Assembly: GCA_003988855.1 (NCBI GenBank)
Contig: QYAI01000024.1
Span: 434,001-498,000 of the forward strand
From: Arachnopeziza araneosa
Lineage: Eukaryota > Ascomycota > Leotiomycetes > Helotiales > Arachnopezizaceae
Length of the DNA stretch: 64,000 bases
Direction: 5' to 3'
Shown here: one piece after another, positions 45,919 to 56,418 of the stretch
Layout: every line of letters begins with the position of its first letter
Position numbering within the stretch: the first letter of the stretch is position 1
Translations under genes and position numbers: made by a program
Notes under the pieces: generated by a model
The model's database searches: none
Seen by the model: only the letters and a program-made list of their open reading frames with translations
Told to the model about the DNA's origin: nothing

Positions 45919-46692
45919 TCATTGACGAGACTTCTTGTGCTTATGGCCGGGCTCGGTTGGAGGGATGGCATAAGGGTACTCATCCTCCTCCATCAAGTCC
46001 ATTGATGCACGTCCTCTCTTGCGCTTCACGGAAGAGCTAAGTGAGGATGGACGATTATCACCACCCTGCTTCTTCGGTAAAATGAACTTGCGACTGCCAC
46101 GGACAAAGAGGTCATCATCATCATCTTCTTCGGCTTCGGCTTCGGAAACATAGTAGTCCTTCTTATCAGTAACCTTGTTGACCATCTTTCCCTTCAGCTG
46201 AGCCACTTCAAAAATAGGCGCCTTTGAGGAAGATGCCACAACACGCTTCGGAGCATGAGTTGGGAAGGTAATAACAAACTTGCGGCGGGGGGGGACAGCA
46301 ACTTCGTCTTCCTCGCCATCAGCCTTGTTGTTGACGTTAGAGGTAGTGCCGAGGTTGGACTTAGTTGATGAGCCAGAACTAGTAGTGCCAGTAGCTCGAC
46401 CAGCAGTGGATGGGTCTCCTCTGTGCCTAGCCGCAATATAGAGTGGACTAGCTTGACCACGGTTGAAAGCATTGTCGCTGAATCTGCGAGACCATTGTTG
46501 GAATAACATAGCGCCAGAGTAAGTACGTCTGCTGTGTCCACCTGCGTCAAGCTCCGCTTGCATCTTAACCGCCAGTTGGCTCCAGTTTAGGCCAGAATCC
46601 TTAACACTTTCGCCAGTGGCGTAGTGCGACAATGGTAATCCTACATTCCAAAACCACTCATTCTCCTGTTTTGACCATTCCAAGCCAGGCAT
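45919..46692 (-). CDS. Putative SANT/Myb-like nuclear protein
   Basis: 257 residues, single exon, with ATG in good context. The N-terminal ~80 residues show spaced aromatics (WSKQENEWFW, then LNWSQLAVKMQ, then YSGAMLFQQWSRRF) suggestive of a Myb/SANT-like helix-turn-helix, although the spacing is not textbook. The remainder is disordered: Ser/Thr/Gly-rich, then acidic (EAEAEEDDDDD) and Lys/Arg-rich segments resembling nuclear localisation signals (SVKRKRGR, HKHKKSRQ). A DNA- or chromatin-binding role is inferred from this layout only. Confidence 0.7.
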   Translation of the reverse strand: MPGLEWSKQENEWFWNVGLPLSHYATGESVKDSGLNWSQLAVKMQAELDAGGHSRRTYSGAMLFQQWSRRFSDNAFNRGQASPLYIAARHRGDPSTAGRATGTTSSGSSTKSNLGTTSNVNNKADGEEDEVAVPPRRKFVITFPTHAPKRVVASSSKAPIFEVAQLKGKMVNKVTDKKDYYVSEAEAEEDDDDDLFVRGSRKFILPKKQGGDNRPSSLSSSVKRKRGRASMDLMEEDEYPYAIPPTEPGHKHKKSRQ

Positions 46693-48984
46693 GATGACGG
46701 CGTTTTCAAGGAGATTTGAAGATCGTTTGAGGGTATGGGAGATGGTCGAAGTATGAGGCTCTAGTTTGAGGGCTTAAAGTGGTCCAGCTATGTCGATCAC
46801 CTCGTTGAAGATAAGTCTTGATATGATCGCAAGACTAGTCGTTCCACGTAATGGCACCTGAGCGAGTAAAGTGATCAGAGCTGAGCACCAGCGCCGAGTC
46901 TCAGCCAAGGGCGGACAATAGATTGCAGGTAACTCAATCTTTGGTTGTTGTTTATTAGAGGGAGGCTTCATGGAAGTTGGGGAGCTTTATAGCCAGACGC
47001 GTTGAAAAATTACGCTAGCAAATTTTAGATCGCCTTCAGAGGCGATAATGAAGATATTGAAGAGTTATTATGAGGCTAGAAAACAATAGATCTCTTGATT
47101 CAGGCAAGTATTACATTGAGAAGAAGTCTGGCAGAGACTATTGATTCGAGTCTTAATAGAATCAGAAATAGAACAGCTTCAGCTTCAGCATCACAATCTT
47201 ATTGTGCTTGTACTGTATCTGCATTAATGATTTCGAGACTAACCCCGCAAGCGACTCTGTTGCCGTCCAATGCCGTGCAAATCGTGCCTTTTCGTCTCGA
47301 ATTCTGAAAGAAAGTTGCCCCTGAATTAGCCGAACTTTAGCGAGCCCTTTTCACCAAGCAAGTCTGCGATTCCAGGTATAGTTTTTACGGAGACGACTGA
47401 TGAACACTGTACTAATTGTCTTACAGTTCTAGTCTCTCTTGAACCCATCTAAGCCATACCGGTCAGCCCCTTGGTGATGTAGTAGGAAGCGAACAAATGC
47501 TTTAGTCCCTTGGCTGGATTCAACCAGAAGATATTCAACAGGCCGCGATAAGTCCACAACTCCGCGCGGTGCAAGATGGGGGTTGCAGCTCTGAAGAGTT
47601 ATCAGATCAGATTCGGTCACTCAATTGGCAGTCAAACATGCCTACAGCTATTCCCGCGCGACGCTGCTTGAGGCTCGAAGTCAGGAAGAGTCAAGACGGG
47701 GCCACAAACTGCAGATCTAGCTGTATACAACCATTCAAGGCAACAGAAATACTAGCTAGATGTCAACAAGCTTCCAAGTATCATTTGAAAAGGCAGAATA
47801 TATGATGCGAGGCCCGGCAGGTGCATACGGAGTCAATTTTGTTTGCAGACCGCATTTGATGGACTGTCTATGTGACGGTAGGACGAGAGGAGTTGTAGCT
47901 GACCACTCCCACGGATTCAAGGACTAAATCCAAAGGCTCTATTCTTCGGTTTCTGCAATTCTCGAATTAAAGACTAGGCGGGACATGGAAGGCAGAAAGT
48001 GGATGCAAAGTGGTCCTTGGAGGGAGTTACTATAAAGTTCACAATAAGTTTATGGCTAAGGATAGAATGCAACGCCCGGAGTTTAAATAAGTCGATTCAG
48101 CTAAGATATTATAATACTAGCTGGTTTTCTACAACAGCGGGCAAAAATATATCCTGAGGATATCCTAGCTATTCGTGATAATATGAAGTAGCTCAAGGCA
48201 TTGAGGAGATAGCAAGAACCCTTCTGATTCTACTGAAGTTGGGCGCCGGCCTAGGCATATACTAAGAAATATATATATCTTGTTTGGAGGTCTTTGGAAT
48301 CACTAATATTCCGTCGTAAGAAGAAATTCTGTATGACTTGACATATTAGCTGAAGAGTTTCAATAGGATACAAAAAATAGAAGCGAATATCTCGACCAAA
48401 AGGTGGCCTCTAATAAGTTTTAAAACTGGAAAAACTCCACACCTCATTATTTTACAAACTATGTCCATTTATACTCCCAGGCGCAGTTTAGACTGGGTGC
48501 TAAGGGTGAGTTATAGTCTCACAGCTCAAATTATATTATAAATAGGCTAGAGTATCGTGTATGGGTACGTCTGGGTTCCTCGAGCTCTTGAATGTGGTGT
48601 TTGGGAGTATTGGCTTTCGAGGTTGAAAAGTCGTCCTTGATGAAGTAACACAAGAGGGTTTAATCGAGTTTATATGGCACAAACTATCTTCCAAAAGCAA
48701 CAAGATTCGTTCCGTTGGATGTGCCAGCTCTTTCGCTCAGCAGCGTAAGTCAATGCAAGATATCTAGTGTAGGACTGGTATCGAAATTTTTTGAAGGCAA
48801 AAAAGATACTACATGTCTTGAAGATTCCGCCAAAGTCAAAGGAATTCATGTGTTATTTACCAAATCTTTGGGGGAGATGGGGTAGATTGATACGATAAAT
48901 GTAGTTGGGGAGACGGACGAAAAACCTCACAACTTACAATTTAGGTAGAAAATCACGGAGCGGAATTATGATAAAAGGCTATCA
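46693..48984. other. AT-rich region with decayed coding-like sequence
   Basis: About 2.3 kb with no intact gene. From about 48060 to 48900 the plus strand translates into coding-like stretches broken by many stops (TAA, TAG, TGA), as expected for an inactivated mobile element or pseudogene. No terminal repeats or conserved transposase/reverse-transcriptase motif were found by eye. Confidence 0.45.
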
Positions 48985-50003
48985 TTATAGAGTCTTCATA
49001 ATCTCATTAACAGCTTTTGTCGCAAATCTCCTCCTCTCCGCTTCTGGCATATCTGCTCCCATATCTTTTCCTATTAGCACAGAATCTCGTTACATGGAAA
49101 AAATACTTACCTCGCACAGCTTGCATTTTCAACATCATGGCCTGAAGTTTCTCAACCTCCTCGTCATTATCGACATCTTCCTCGTTTTCTTCATCAATGT
49201 TTTCCTTGTTTCCGTGGATAGCTTGCTTTATTCCAAACATCTCCATTTCCATCTCTGCAGCTTCGAGTCCAAATCCGTCATTTGGATCATTTTCGTCAAA
49301 CTCATCAGGGTCCATGAAATTTTCAAGATCATTGTTACTCTCCCAATCATTTGCCTCAAGAGCCTCTTTCAGCCTTTCCATTCCCATAGGCTCTATCAAA
49401 GTGAGTGCGGCTCTTGAGACAAGATGGAAGAATTTGGAACGTACCGGCGTACTCATTTCTGCCTTTACTTTCGTAGTCAACGTACTCAAATCCAAGCTCT
49501 TGACATAGTTCCTCCCACTCGGCAAAGGTTTTCTCCAAGCAAGGAGTAATAGATTGTGGCATCCCTACCGCTAGGCAAACACCATCCCACATTAGACCAC
49601 ACCCTTCTTTCACCACTTCAGAAACATTCTCTAGTAAAATTTTCACATCATTAAACCCCGCTTCGTTGACCGGTTTCTTGAAGCAAACGATGAAGCCTCC
49701 AAGAACTTTGAGGACTTCTCGTGCTTCTGGAGCAAGGAACTCAGTGGACCAAACCGAAGGTTCTGAAATCTCATCTAGCCATATTGGAATGAATGCCGTA
49801 TAGTAATTTGTCTTGATGGGCCAGTTGTGTGTAGTCCCTGCTACAGTATCACTGTTGAAAGACGGCGCTGAACCTGTCAGGCCTGTATAACTGGTTAGAA
49901 TATCTAGCAATTCTCAAGCGGAGTTCAAACCTTCAACGAGCTCAAGAAGACCCGAGTCTGGTTTGCTTACAGCAAGGATACGTCGAGGATTAGAAATCTC
50001 CAT
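48985..50003 (-). CDS. Alpha/gamma-adaptin-binding protein p34 (AAGAB/Irc6-like)
   Basis: Predicted assembly factor for clathrin adaptor complexes (AP-1/AP-2). Four exons (49931-50003, 49445-49882, 49111-49392, 48985-49070) with phase-consistent introns at 49883-49930, 49393-49444 and 49071-49110 give 292 residues. The N-terminal half is a P-loop-GTPase-like fold without an obvious Walker A, starting MEISNPRRILAVSKPDSG and including LTGSAP and a WPIKTNYYTAFIPIW strand-rich segment. The C-terminal half has an acidic linker and ends DMGADMPEAERRRFATKAV, a short helical motif typical of the p34 family. Intron 3 is only 40 nt. Confidence 0.8.
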
Positions 50004-50344
50004 CTTATTGTTGTGCGTTAAATAGAGCTATAATGACTTCGGAAAATGTGAGCGACCTCTGCACGTGACGAGGCTGCACCAAAATATTCTCTTTGAGATA
50101 GACGGAACATGAACGGAACAGTTGGATTAATGGCTACAGTATTCAGTGCAATGATCCTTATTTTTGTTTGGGACCTGTTTAATATTCAGGAAGAGTACCA
50201 AGGGCGTGGAGACTGTATTTAACATCTAGTTTTGCATTCCTTTGGTGGAATATCCCTTATTCTAGCCGAATGAGTATTTTCCATGGCTGTTCCTCTAACG
50301 CCGTACAACGAATAACCCAAATATTTTTGGTCCATAGCCTCATC
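50004..50344. other. Short intergenic region (p34 promoter, SMD3 3' side)
   Basis: About 340 nt between two minus-strand genes; no additional feature recognised. Confidence 0.55.
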
Positions 50345-50932
50345 TTAACCTCTTGGAGCACCGCGTCCGCTTGCTCTAGCTCTGCTGACCGTAGCTCTGC
50401 CTCTTGCCAAACCAACACCTCTGCCCTTCACACCTCGACTTCTAAACATTGGCGCATTCCTGTAAACCAGTCAGCATAAATCCACCCGAACAGCCACTCC
50501 GGCACGAGTAAGTTCATAAGTAAGAACGTGTGTGCGAACGGACCTAAGCATATCTGGCACAATGAAGAATCGCACATGCGAACCCCGAATGTAGACCTGA
50601 TCTAGATGGCTGACACGACCATCACGCGCAGTCACCGTAATATCCTTCAGTTGAACATTCATGTTGTCCTCGGCTATAGAGAGTTCAAGTCAGCTAATTT
50701 GCGAGAGAAGGAGCTGGGGGCAAGAGCAGCATACATACCTTCCAATAGCTTGCCACGGTAGACCTGACCAGAGGTAATCTCGAGAGTGACGACATGACCC
50801 TATCAACGATATCAGAGCATGGATCAAGAGCGCGCGCATTTTCGTGTTATAGTCTTGGAATGGCGGGGTGGGAAGAGAACAAACCTGCGCCTCGTTCAAC
50901 AGCTTGATTGGGATACCGATTGTGCTCGTCAT
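50345..50932 (-). CDS. smd3: Small nuclear ribonucleoprotein Sm D3
   Basis: Core Sm protein of the spliceosomal U1, U2, U4 and U5 snRNPs. Four exons (50885-50932, 50739-50799, 50544-50673, 50345-50459) join in phase to 117 residues. The Sm1 motif reads IPIKLLNEAQGHVVTLEI then GQVYRGKLLE. Sm2 is VYIRGSHVRFFIVPDML. The tail is Arg/Gly-rich (RGVKGRGVGLARGR ... GRGAPRG), the usual target of arginine methylation in SmD3. Intron 1 follows the NEAQ codons, a position often split in this gene. The start lies 248 nt from the start of the divergent GEP4 gene. Confidence 0.96.
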
Positions 50933-51180
50933 GATGGCAGAAAGTAGATAGCTCGTCGAGAAAGATGAGTATTCTAGTCAGTGAACTCGGGTATATTGCG
51001 GTGAAGCCGATTTTGAGATTTTGCTGTGTTCGTGCCTAGATCTCAAGATTGTGGCGCTAGTGATGTCGAAAGCTTTCGCTTGTGGCACTGACTTTCAGCC
51101 TCGTCCTCGCTATCATCGCCACCTGGAAACACCATTCAAATCACCTGCCAAGCAGGCTGTCCAAGCCAAAGCTCATGGAC
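50933..51180. promoter_or_regulatory. Shared divergent promoter of SMD3 and GEP4
   Basis: 248 nt separate the two start codons. Both promoters must lie here, or overlap the first exons. No TATA box is obvious; bidirectional use is inferred from geometry only. Confidence 0.5.
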
Positions 51181-52022
51181 ATGAATGCATTCAATGTCTC
51201 CGCTACCTTGAATTTATTTCGACTCGTCAGTCGGCCCAATCTATGTTTACCGCACGCAAACATCTCGACTTTCAATGACCTGCCTGTGCCTCTGAATCAG
51301 GCGTTGGGGAAATACAAAAATGCGGATATCAGAGCAGTCGTCCTAGACAAGGACAATTGTTTTGCTATTCCCCATTCTAACACTGTCTACAAAGCATACG
51401 AGGTGCGAAGTCATTTTATTCTGAAGTTTAATCCTCAAATTCTCAGCAGAGTCTTCGATACATGCAGGCCCCTTTTCAGGACCTGGCCAGCTTTGCGATA
51501 TCCCCTATGCGACGCATCAAACTGCGTCACATTCTTCTAACGCTTTCAGGATAAATTCTTGCAACTCAAGGCAGCATACCCCGGCCGCCGGCTTCTTATC
51601 GTCTCCAACACGGCAGGCGCATTTTCCATTGACCCCTCTGGAAAGCTTGCCTCCGAAGTGGAGGAGGCGACGGGGGTGGCTGTCCTCCATCACACCACCA
51701 AAAAACCTGGGTGCGGCACAGAAATCATGGAGTATTTCCAGAAGTATTCTGAGACTGGCGTGACGAGCCCTGATCAGATCGCTGTCATTGGTGACAGGCT
51801 GACAACGGATGTGATGCTCGCAAACCTGATGGGTAGTTACGCTATCTGGGTTCGGGATGGGATTTTGTCTCCGGACAAGATATCTATCGTAAGTGCATCA
51901 CCTGTTTGAAGTCTGATGCTGACTATTCTACCAAGTTTGCACACATGGAGCAAAAGTTCGGCGCGTTCCTACTCAAACGGGGTTATGAAGCTCCTCATCC
52001 TGCAAGCCCTTTTGAAGGGTAG
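51181..52022 (+). CDS. gep4: Mitochondrial phosphatidylglycerophosphatase (Gep4)
   Basis: HAD-superfamily phosphatase of the mitochondrial matrix that converts phosphatidylglycerophosphate to phosphatidylglycerol in cardiolipin synthesis. Three exons (51181-51402, 51550-51888, 51936-52022) give 215 residues. The start MNAFNVSATLNLFRL matches the family N-terminus; an in-frame ATG lies two codons upstream. HAD motif I is VVLDKDNC (DxDN rather than DxDT, as is usual for Gep4), motif II is LLIVSNTAG, the motif III Lys is in HHTTKKPGC and motif IV is IAVIGDRLTTD. The 147-nt intron 1 contains an in-frame stop, so splicing is needed. Confidence 0.92.
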
Positions 52023-53398
52023 CACCATTCCACCCACCATCATCATGCCACCTTTCCAAACATCCAACGCGCCCTCCTAGCCAACATGGTGGACATGAGG
52101 TTCAACTTTCAAGTCTGGCCGGGTTTCTTGGAAATGGTCCAGTTCATCTGAACTTTGGCGAGCCTTGCAAACTTTGATGATCCCCTGTTCATAGACTGAA
52201 TGCTATCTTGGTGGACGAGCTAGTCTGCCTGATCAAATATACTTCGGAGGAAGTCAAGGATATAAGATCGGACGAAGCTATCTGTAGCCCTATCGGACTG
52301 CAATTCAAACCCTTTTCACAACTCAGATCTTGTAGGGTCTGCAAAATCATGTCCAGCCCTACTTCCCGTTGCTGTGAGCCAAGCGCAAGCGAGATTAGGA
52401 ACGTCACGAGTAAATGAATCTTTACGCGTCCAAAATTTATTCCCTCCTTCTAGTGCGATTTCGTCTCGGAACGATCCGAGACTGCACTACCAAGCATGGT
52501 TATCTTTCGGTATGTGGCATTTGGAGGAGTGATGGCTTGCTTGATCTAGATTGTTTTTGAGGTCTGGGGTAAAGGAGTTTTTCCGGATGCAGTCCAAACC
52601 TACGAAGAGATGTTCTTTGGACCAAATGGATAAAATGTCAAGAACCCCTCTCGTGAAGTGACGTTTTGAGAAATAAATATGATTGGTTTGCAATGCTCCG
52701 CAAGAGCTTTCTGAAACCAGCTGATGACCCAAAGATCGTGTATCAGGTTTGACGGACTGCTTCTCTTCCGTTTGGATACTCTTCAATCTCCGCAGCCGGT
52801 CTTTGATTCTTGCTCAAGAAATTGATAAAGGTCTTCACTGAAATCTCAGAGCTGTCTTCCATTCTCTTGAAGAAGAATCCTCTAACAAGTGTTCCGGCTA
52901 TGTCCGGTATTGCGAGGGTGCAACAAAACATCAATTTTTTGGAATGAAAGCAGCCAAACTGTATCGGGAAAGTTTGAAGAGAGGGAGGCCAGCGGTAACC
53001 TCGGGTAAAAGACGCGATATGTAGCAGACTTAGAATTCCAGTGCCTGCCGTGACACGTCAATGAAATGTGCTGGGAAGGAGCTAATACTGGGTAGATTTC
53101 GATACCCATCTCAAACCGTGAAATGATATTTCAGCACTTGAAAGTAATCATCACGCTCAAATACTAACCTTTTCAACCCAAATAGATAAACTAATTGGGC
53201 AAAGAATGACCTATAGGCAGCAGTTAACAGTTACGTAGTGCACTTTGGTAGAGATGTTGGTGCCTCGCAAACACATCTATTTCACAGAATGTGAGGATAA
53301 GTGAAACAACTCCGAGTTCTTAGTGCCTATTTCACTCTTTATATAAACTCAAAATAGGCTCACAGCCATTAACTTTAAGACATATCATCTACAAGAGA
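52023..53398. other. Region of short minus-strand frames, no gene resolved
   Basis: About 1.4 kb. Minus-strand frames at 52189-52407, 52487-52786 and 52743-52934 have coding-like composition but no start or splice arrangement that I could join with confidence. They may be exons or decayed parts of an unknown gene. Confidence 0.35.
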
Positions 53399-54206
53399 CT
53401 ATCTGTCGCAGCAGTCTTCCATGGTGAAAGACCAAAGTGTTTGGAACCCATCACAGTGGTAGCAAACTAAAGTTTCAACATCAAAGTAGCTCAAAACGAT
53501 CACTTGACACGCAGCTGAGCTGACCATCTCATCAGGATCGAACATTCTCGAGGACTTCCTCTCTCGTATTAGGCGTAACATGTCGCTATATGACCTTAGA
53601 AAAACCTTCAAAGCGGCTCGTAATTGCATGAATGAGAGCCATCTGGCACCCGCAATGGCGGGGAAGAGAATTATGCATTACCGTTTTGTTGTGGCAAGGT
53701 CACTCTAACCGAGTGGTGGATGAAGATCAAACGAGAAAACTTATGGCACCACATACCCGAAATAATGCTGCTTGCGAGAGACCGGATGAACTTGGGGCCA
53801 ACATGAGCTAGTTTTGAAAATGCCTTCAAAATAGGGATAGAAAAGTTTCTCTGCTTGCATGAAATGATTGAAGAAAGTGCTAAGAGGTTGCTCACAGTGT
53901 TGTATGCAAGCGGGGTTTCTAAATATGGCTTCAGATGCACAGTTGACCAAGGTGCAAAAAGCGCGACGCAGTAGCTCATCTGATTCGTACTCCGCACATT
54001 GCGATGGCTCGTTGAATGCACTGTGAACACTAGACATGTAGTTAAAACTGTCTTGCAGCAAGGCCTTCGTCTGCGGTACGACTACCCGTGAGATGCATAG
54101 CCGGGATATTATTATCTGAAAGTGCGAGGATCTTCAGGCTGAAGAGCCCAGTATCCTCACCTCTTACCTTTTTAGAACTGGACGGTTGTGAACATCTGCA
54201 TTTCTA
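53399..54206 (-). CDS. Unknown gene, exons inferred from splice consistency; 5' end unresolved
   Basis: Three segments join with matching phase: about 54168-54206, 53757-54115 and 53399-53642. The introns are 54116-54167 (GTAAGA ... TTTCAG) and 53643-53756 (perfect GTATGT donor, CAG acceptor). The first segment starts with a Cys-rich stretch (KCRCSQPSS). The middle exon is rich in Cys, Phe and Glu and looks alpha-helical (for example DELLRRAFCTLVNCASEAIF and FFNHFMQAEKLFYPYF). The last ends DCCDR and a TAG at 53399. No upstream ATG exon could be placed. No family recognised; the gene could be real and incomplete or a decaying copy. Confidence 0.35.
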
Positions 54207-56418
54207 TTTCAATCATTTAAGGGTTGCATCCACGATGCCATATTTCAAAGTCTGATAAGTTTTCTTGCTTCATGACGATGGGGATATTTCCGCTCTGAGC
54301 TTTCTCGGTTTCAAGACTGGGTCAGTTTCAAGCATTCCTCACCGCAATGTTTTTCGGTTGAGCTTGTGTCCCCCTTTTCATGCGTGCCTGACTAAACCTA
54401 GTTGGGATGTCTTAGGTGAGCCACATTAGCTTGAGAGTGTCCGTAGCGGAACATGATTGGTAAAAGCTTGATTGCAAACGCCTCAAGATCGCGTTGGCTG
54501 GATGAGAGTTGGACAGAGTCGAACCTGGTGACTCTTTTAAGTTCTCTCATCAGCCGCAAGGAGAGACCCTTCCGTTCAATCGTTGACGTGATGTTGGTGC
54601 TGATCTATTTTCATCCCGCCAGCAGCAAGATGGGTTGCGCCGGCCCAATTGGTCCGTGGGTGAGGCGGCAATTCTGCTCGGACCATGCAAAATCGAGGAT
54701 CGCCGGTGTTGTGGTGCCTGAAACTTGCACGACGCAGAAACGAATCAGCAGACGTTGTTCCTTGGCAACAAAGATCTGGTGCTTGTGGGCACAAGACTTG
54801 GTGCGAGGGGCACGAGATGTTCGAGAACGATGCTGTAGCTCGACTTTGCTGTACTGTATTCATGACACGGTTGGTTGCAGTCGCGAGAGAGCCCAGGTAA
54901 CGTGGAGCTGGAGGTTTGTGTCAATGGCTTGGAAGGTAGGAATTGAAAGCGTGCAGATCGTCAGAGTTCGGAGGCGTCGTGGGGACCAAATGCGGTTGAA
55001 TTGGAGTCCACCGCCGCCGATGGCCCTGACCAGCGTGCAGCCGCCAACAACGACCAAGGGTGGCAGTCAAGTGAGGCCGAGATTCTTTTTTGGCTCAGGG
55101 GAGCGCGAGAGCGTGAAGGCAGTGAGGGTGGTGGCCGCGGTGGCTACGTCTGAGGACCAGCAAGGATTGGTGGAGTTGCTTGCCTCCTCCAGGCTCCCCT
55201 GTGCTTGTCGCCATGCAAGACCTCACGCGAAGAGTAGGCTGGTTTTGACTCCTTTCCCTTGCTGCGCTGCGACTCGCGGTTGGAGTTGTAGAAGGAAGCC
55301 GTGGAAGGCAGGGTGTCGAGGTTGCGGGAAAAGATTCACGACAACATGGACAGCTGCCAGCGCAGTTCGCAGAGATGGGGATGCCGTCATCTGATAGGTG
55401 CACCGCGCCCAGGAGACGGGAACAACCAGGACGCTCGTGAGCTGCGAATGAAGGCGAGCCCTTTTTGCTTGAGGGTGGTGGGGAGCGCGACGCTACTGTC
55501 AGGTACAGGCACAGGCACAAGACAGGTCCAGCAGCGCCAGGCTTGTGCAGGTGGGCGAGTAAGGTACCAGCAGGCCGCGAGCAAAGTCGGTGAAGGGAGC
55601 CGTCGTCGTCGTACGTACTGGGTGTGTGTGTGTGTTCTCTCTCGGTCCCCCTACCTCCCCTGGTCCGTTGTTGCTGCTTGCTGACCTCCCTCCCTTGGCG
55701 TGGAGGTGGTGGTGGTGGTGGTGGTGGTGGTGGTGGTGAGCGTTGCGTTGTGAGTGAGCGAGCAAAAGGCCTTCGCGCTTCTTGCTGCTGCCCAGTGCTG
55801 GCCGGCTGTCCATGCACTAATCCCAGAGAGGCAGCAGCTACCCACGCCGCCCCGTGCTGCCCGTTAAACTCTCTTCGCACCCTCCTCCTTTCCACGATCT
55901 TTCTTTTCCTCCTCCCACCTCACTGTCGCTGTCGTCGTCGCCCATCTCGTGATCTTTCCTCTTCGCCCTTTCTTTTCATCTTTCGGCCATCAACCGTACC
56001 CGTCACTCCTTTCGGGTCTTACACTCTTTCGGCTTTGCATTTCCTGTCAACTCGACTCACACTCCTTAAATCGAGCTTCAGCGTTCTTTCACCATATATC
56101 AATCCGCCTCTTCCCATTCCACTCGCCTACCTTTCTTTTCCTGCCAGATACAGCGAAGCATTTATCATACACTTACTTAAACCTCACCCCTTTGATTCAT
56201 TCGATTGGCTCTCGATTCCTGCTTGTCGAGTCTCGACCTCACCTACGCACCAGCGATATTAAACCTAGTCACTCCTTTGGATATCCAAGATCACCACGAA
56301 AGCGACTTCACACAACAGGAGAACCCGGCTGCCGACAACTCGTCAAGAGCAAGCCGTTGAAAGAATTACCAGCGTCCAATCCTGGTAAACAGAATTTGGA
56401 TACCTGAATCCACAAAAT
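54207..56418. other. Promoter and long leader region of the homeodomain gene
   Basis: About 2.2 kb. Large frames on both strands (54453-55394, 55095-55895 minus, 55624-56262) coincide with GC-rich simple-sequence stretches and are treated as chance. From about 55870 the sequence is strongly pyrimidine-rich up to the ATG at 56419, as expected for a long 5' UTR of a fungal regulatory gene. Confidence 0.5.
55702..55739 (+). repeat. (GGT)n microsatellite
   Basis: About ten GGT units within a GC-rich stretch; this gives spurious poly-Gly and poly-Pro/His frames. Confidence 0.9.

Noticed and set aside
54495..54560. GGTTCGA-like box on the minus strand, a possible tRNA T-arm
   Set aside because: The flanking bases do not form the five-pair T-stem, and no A box or acceptor stem is found at the right distance.
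54453..55895. Large frames (266-313 residues) on both strands
   Set aside because: They overlap each other in a GC-rich, repeat-bearing leader region, with Arg/Ser/Pro-dominated composition and no homology signal.
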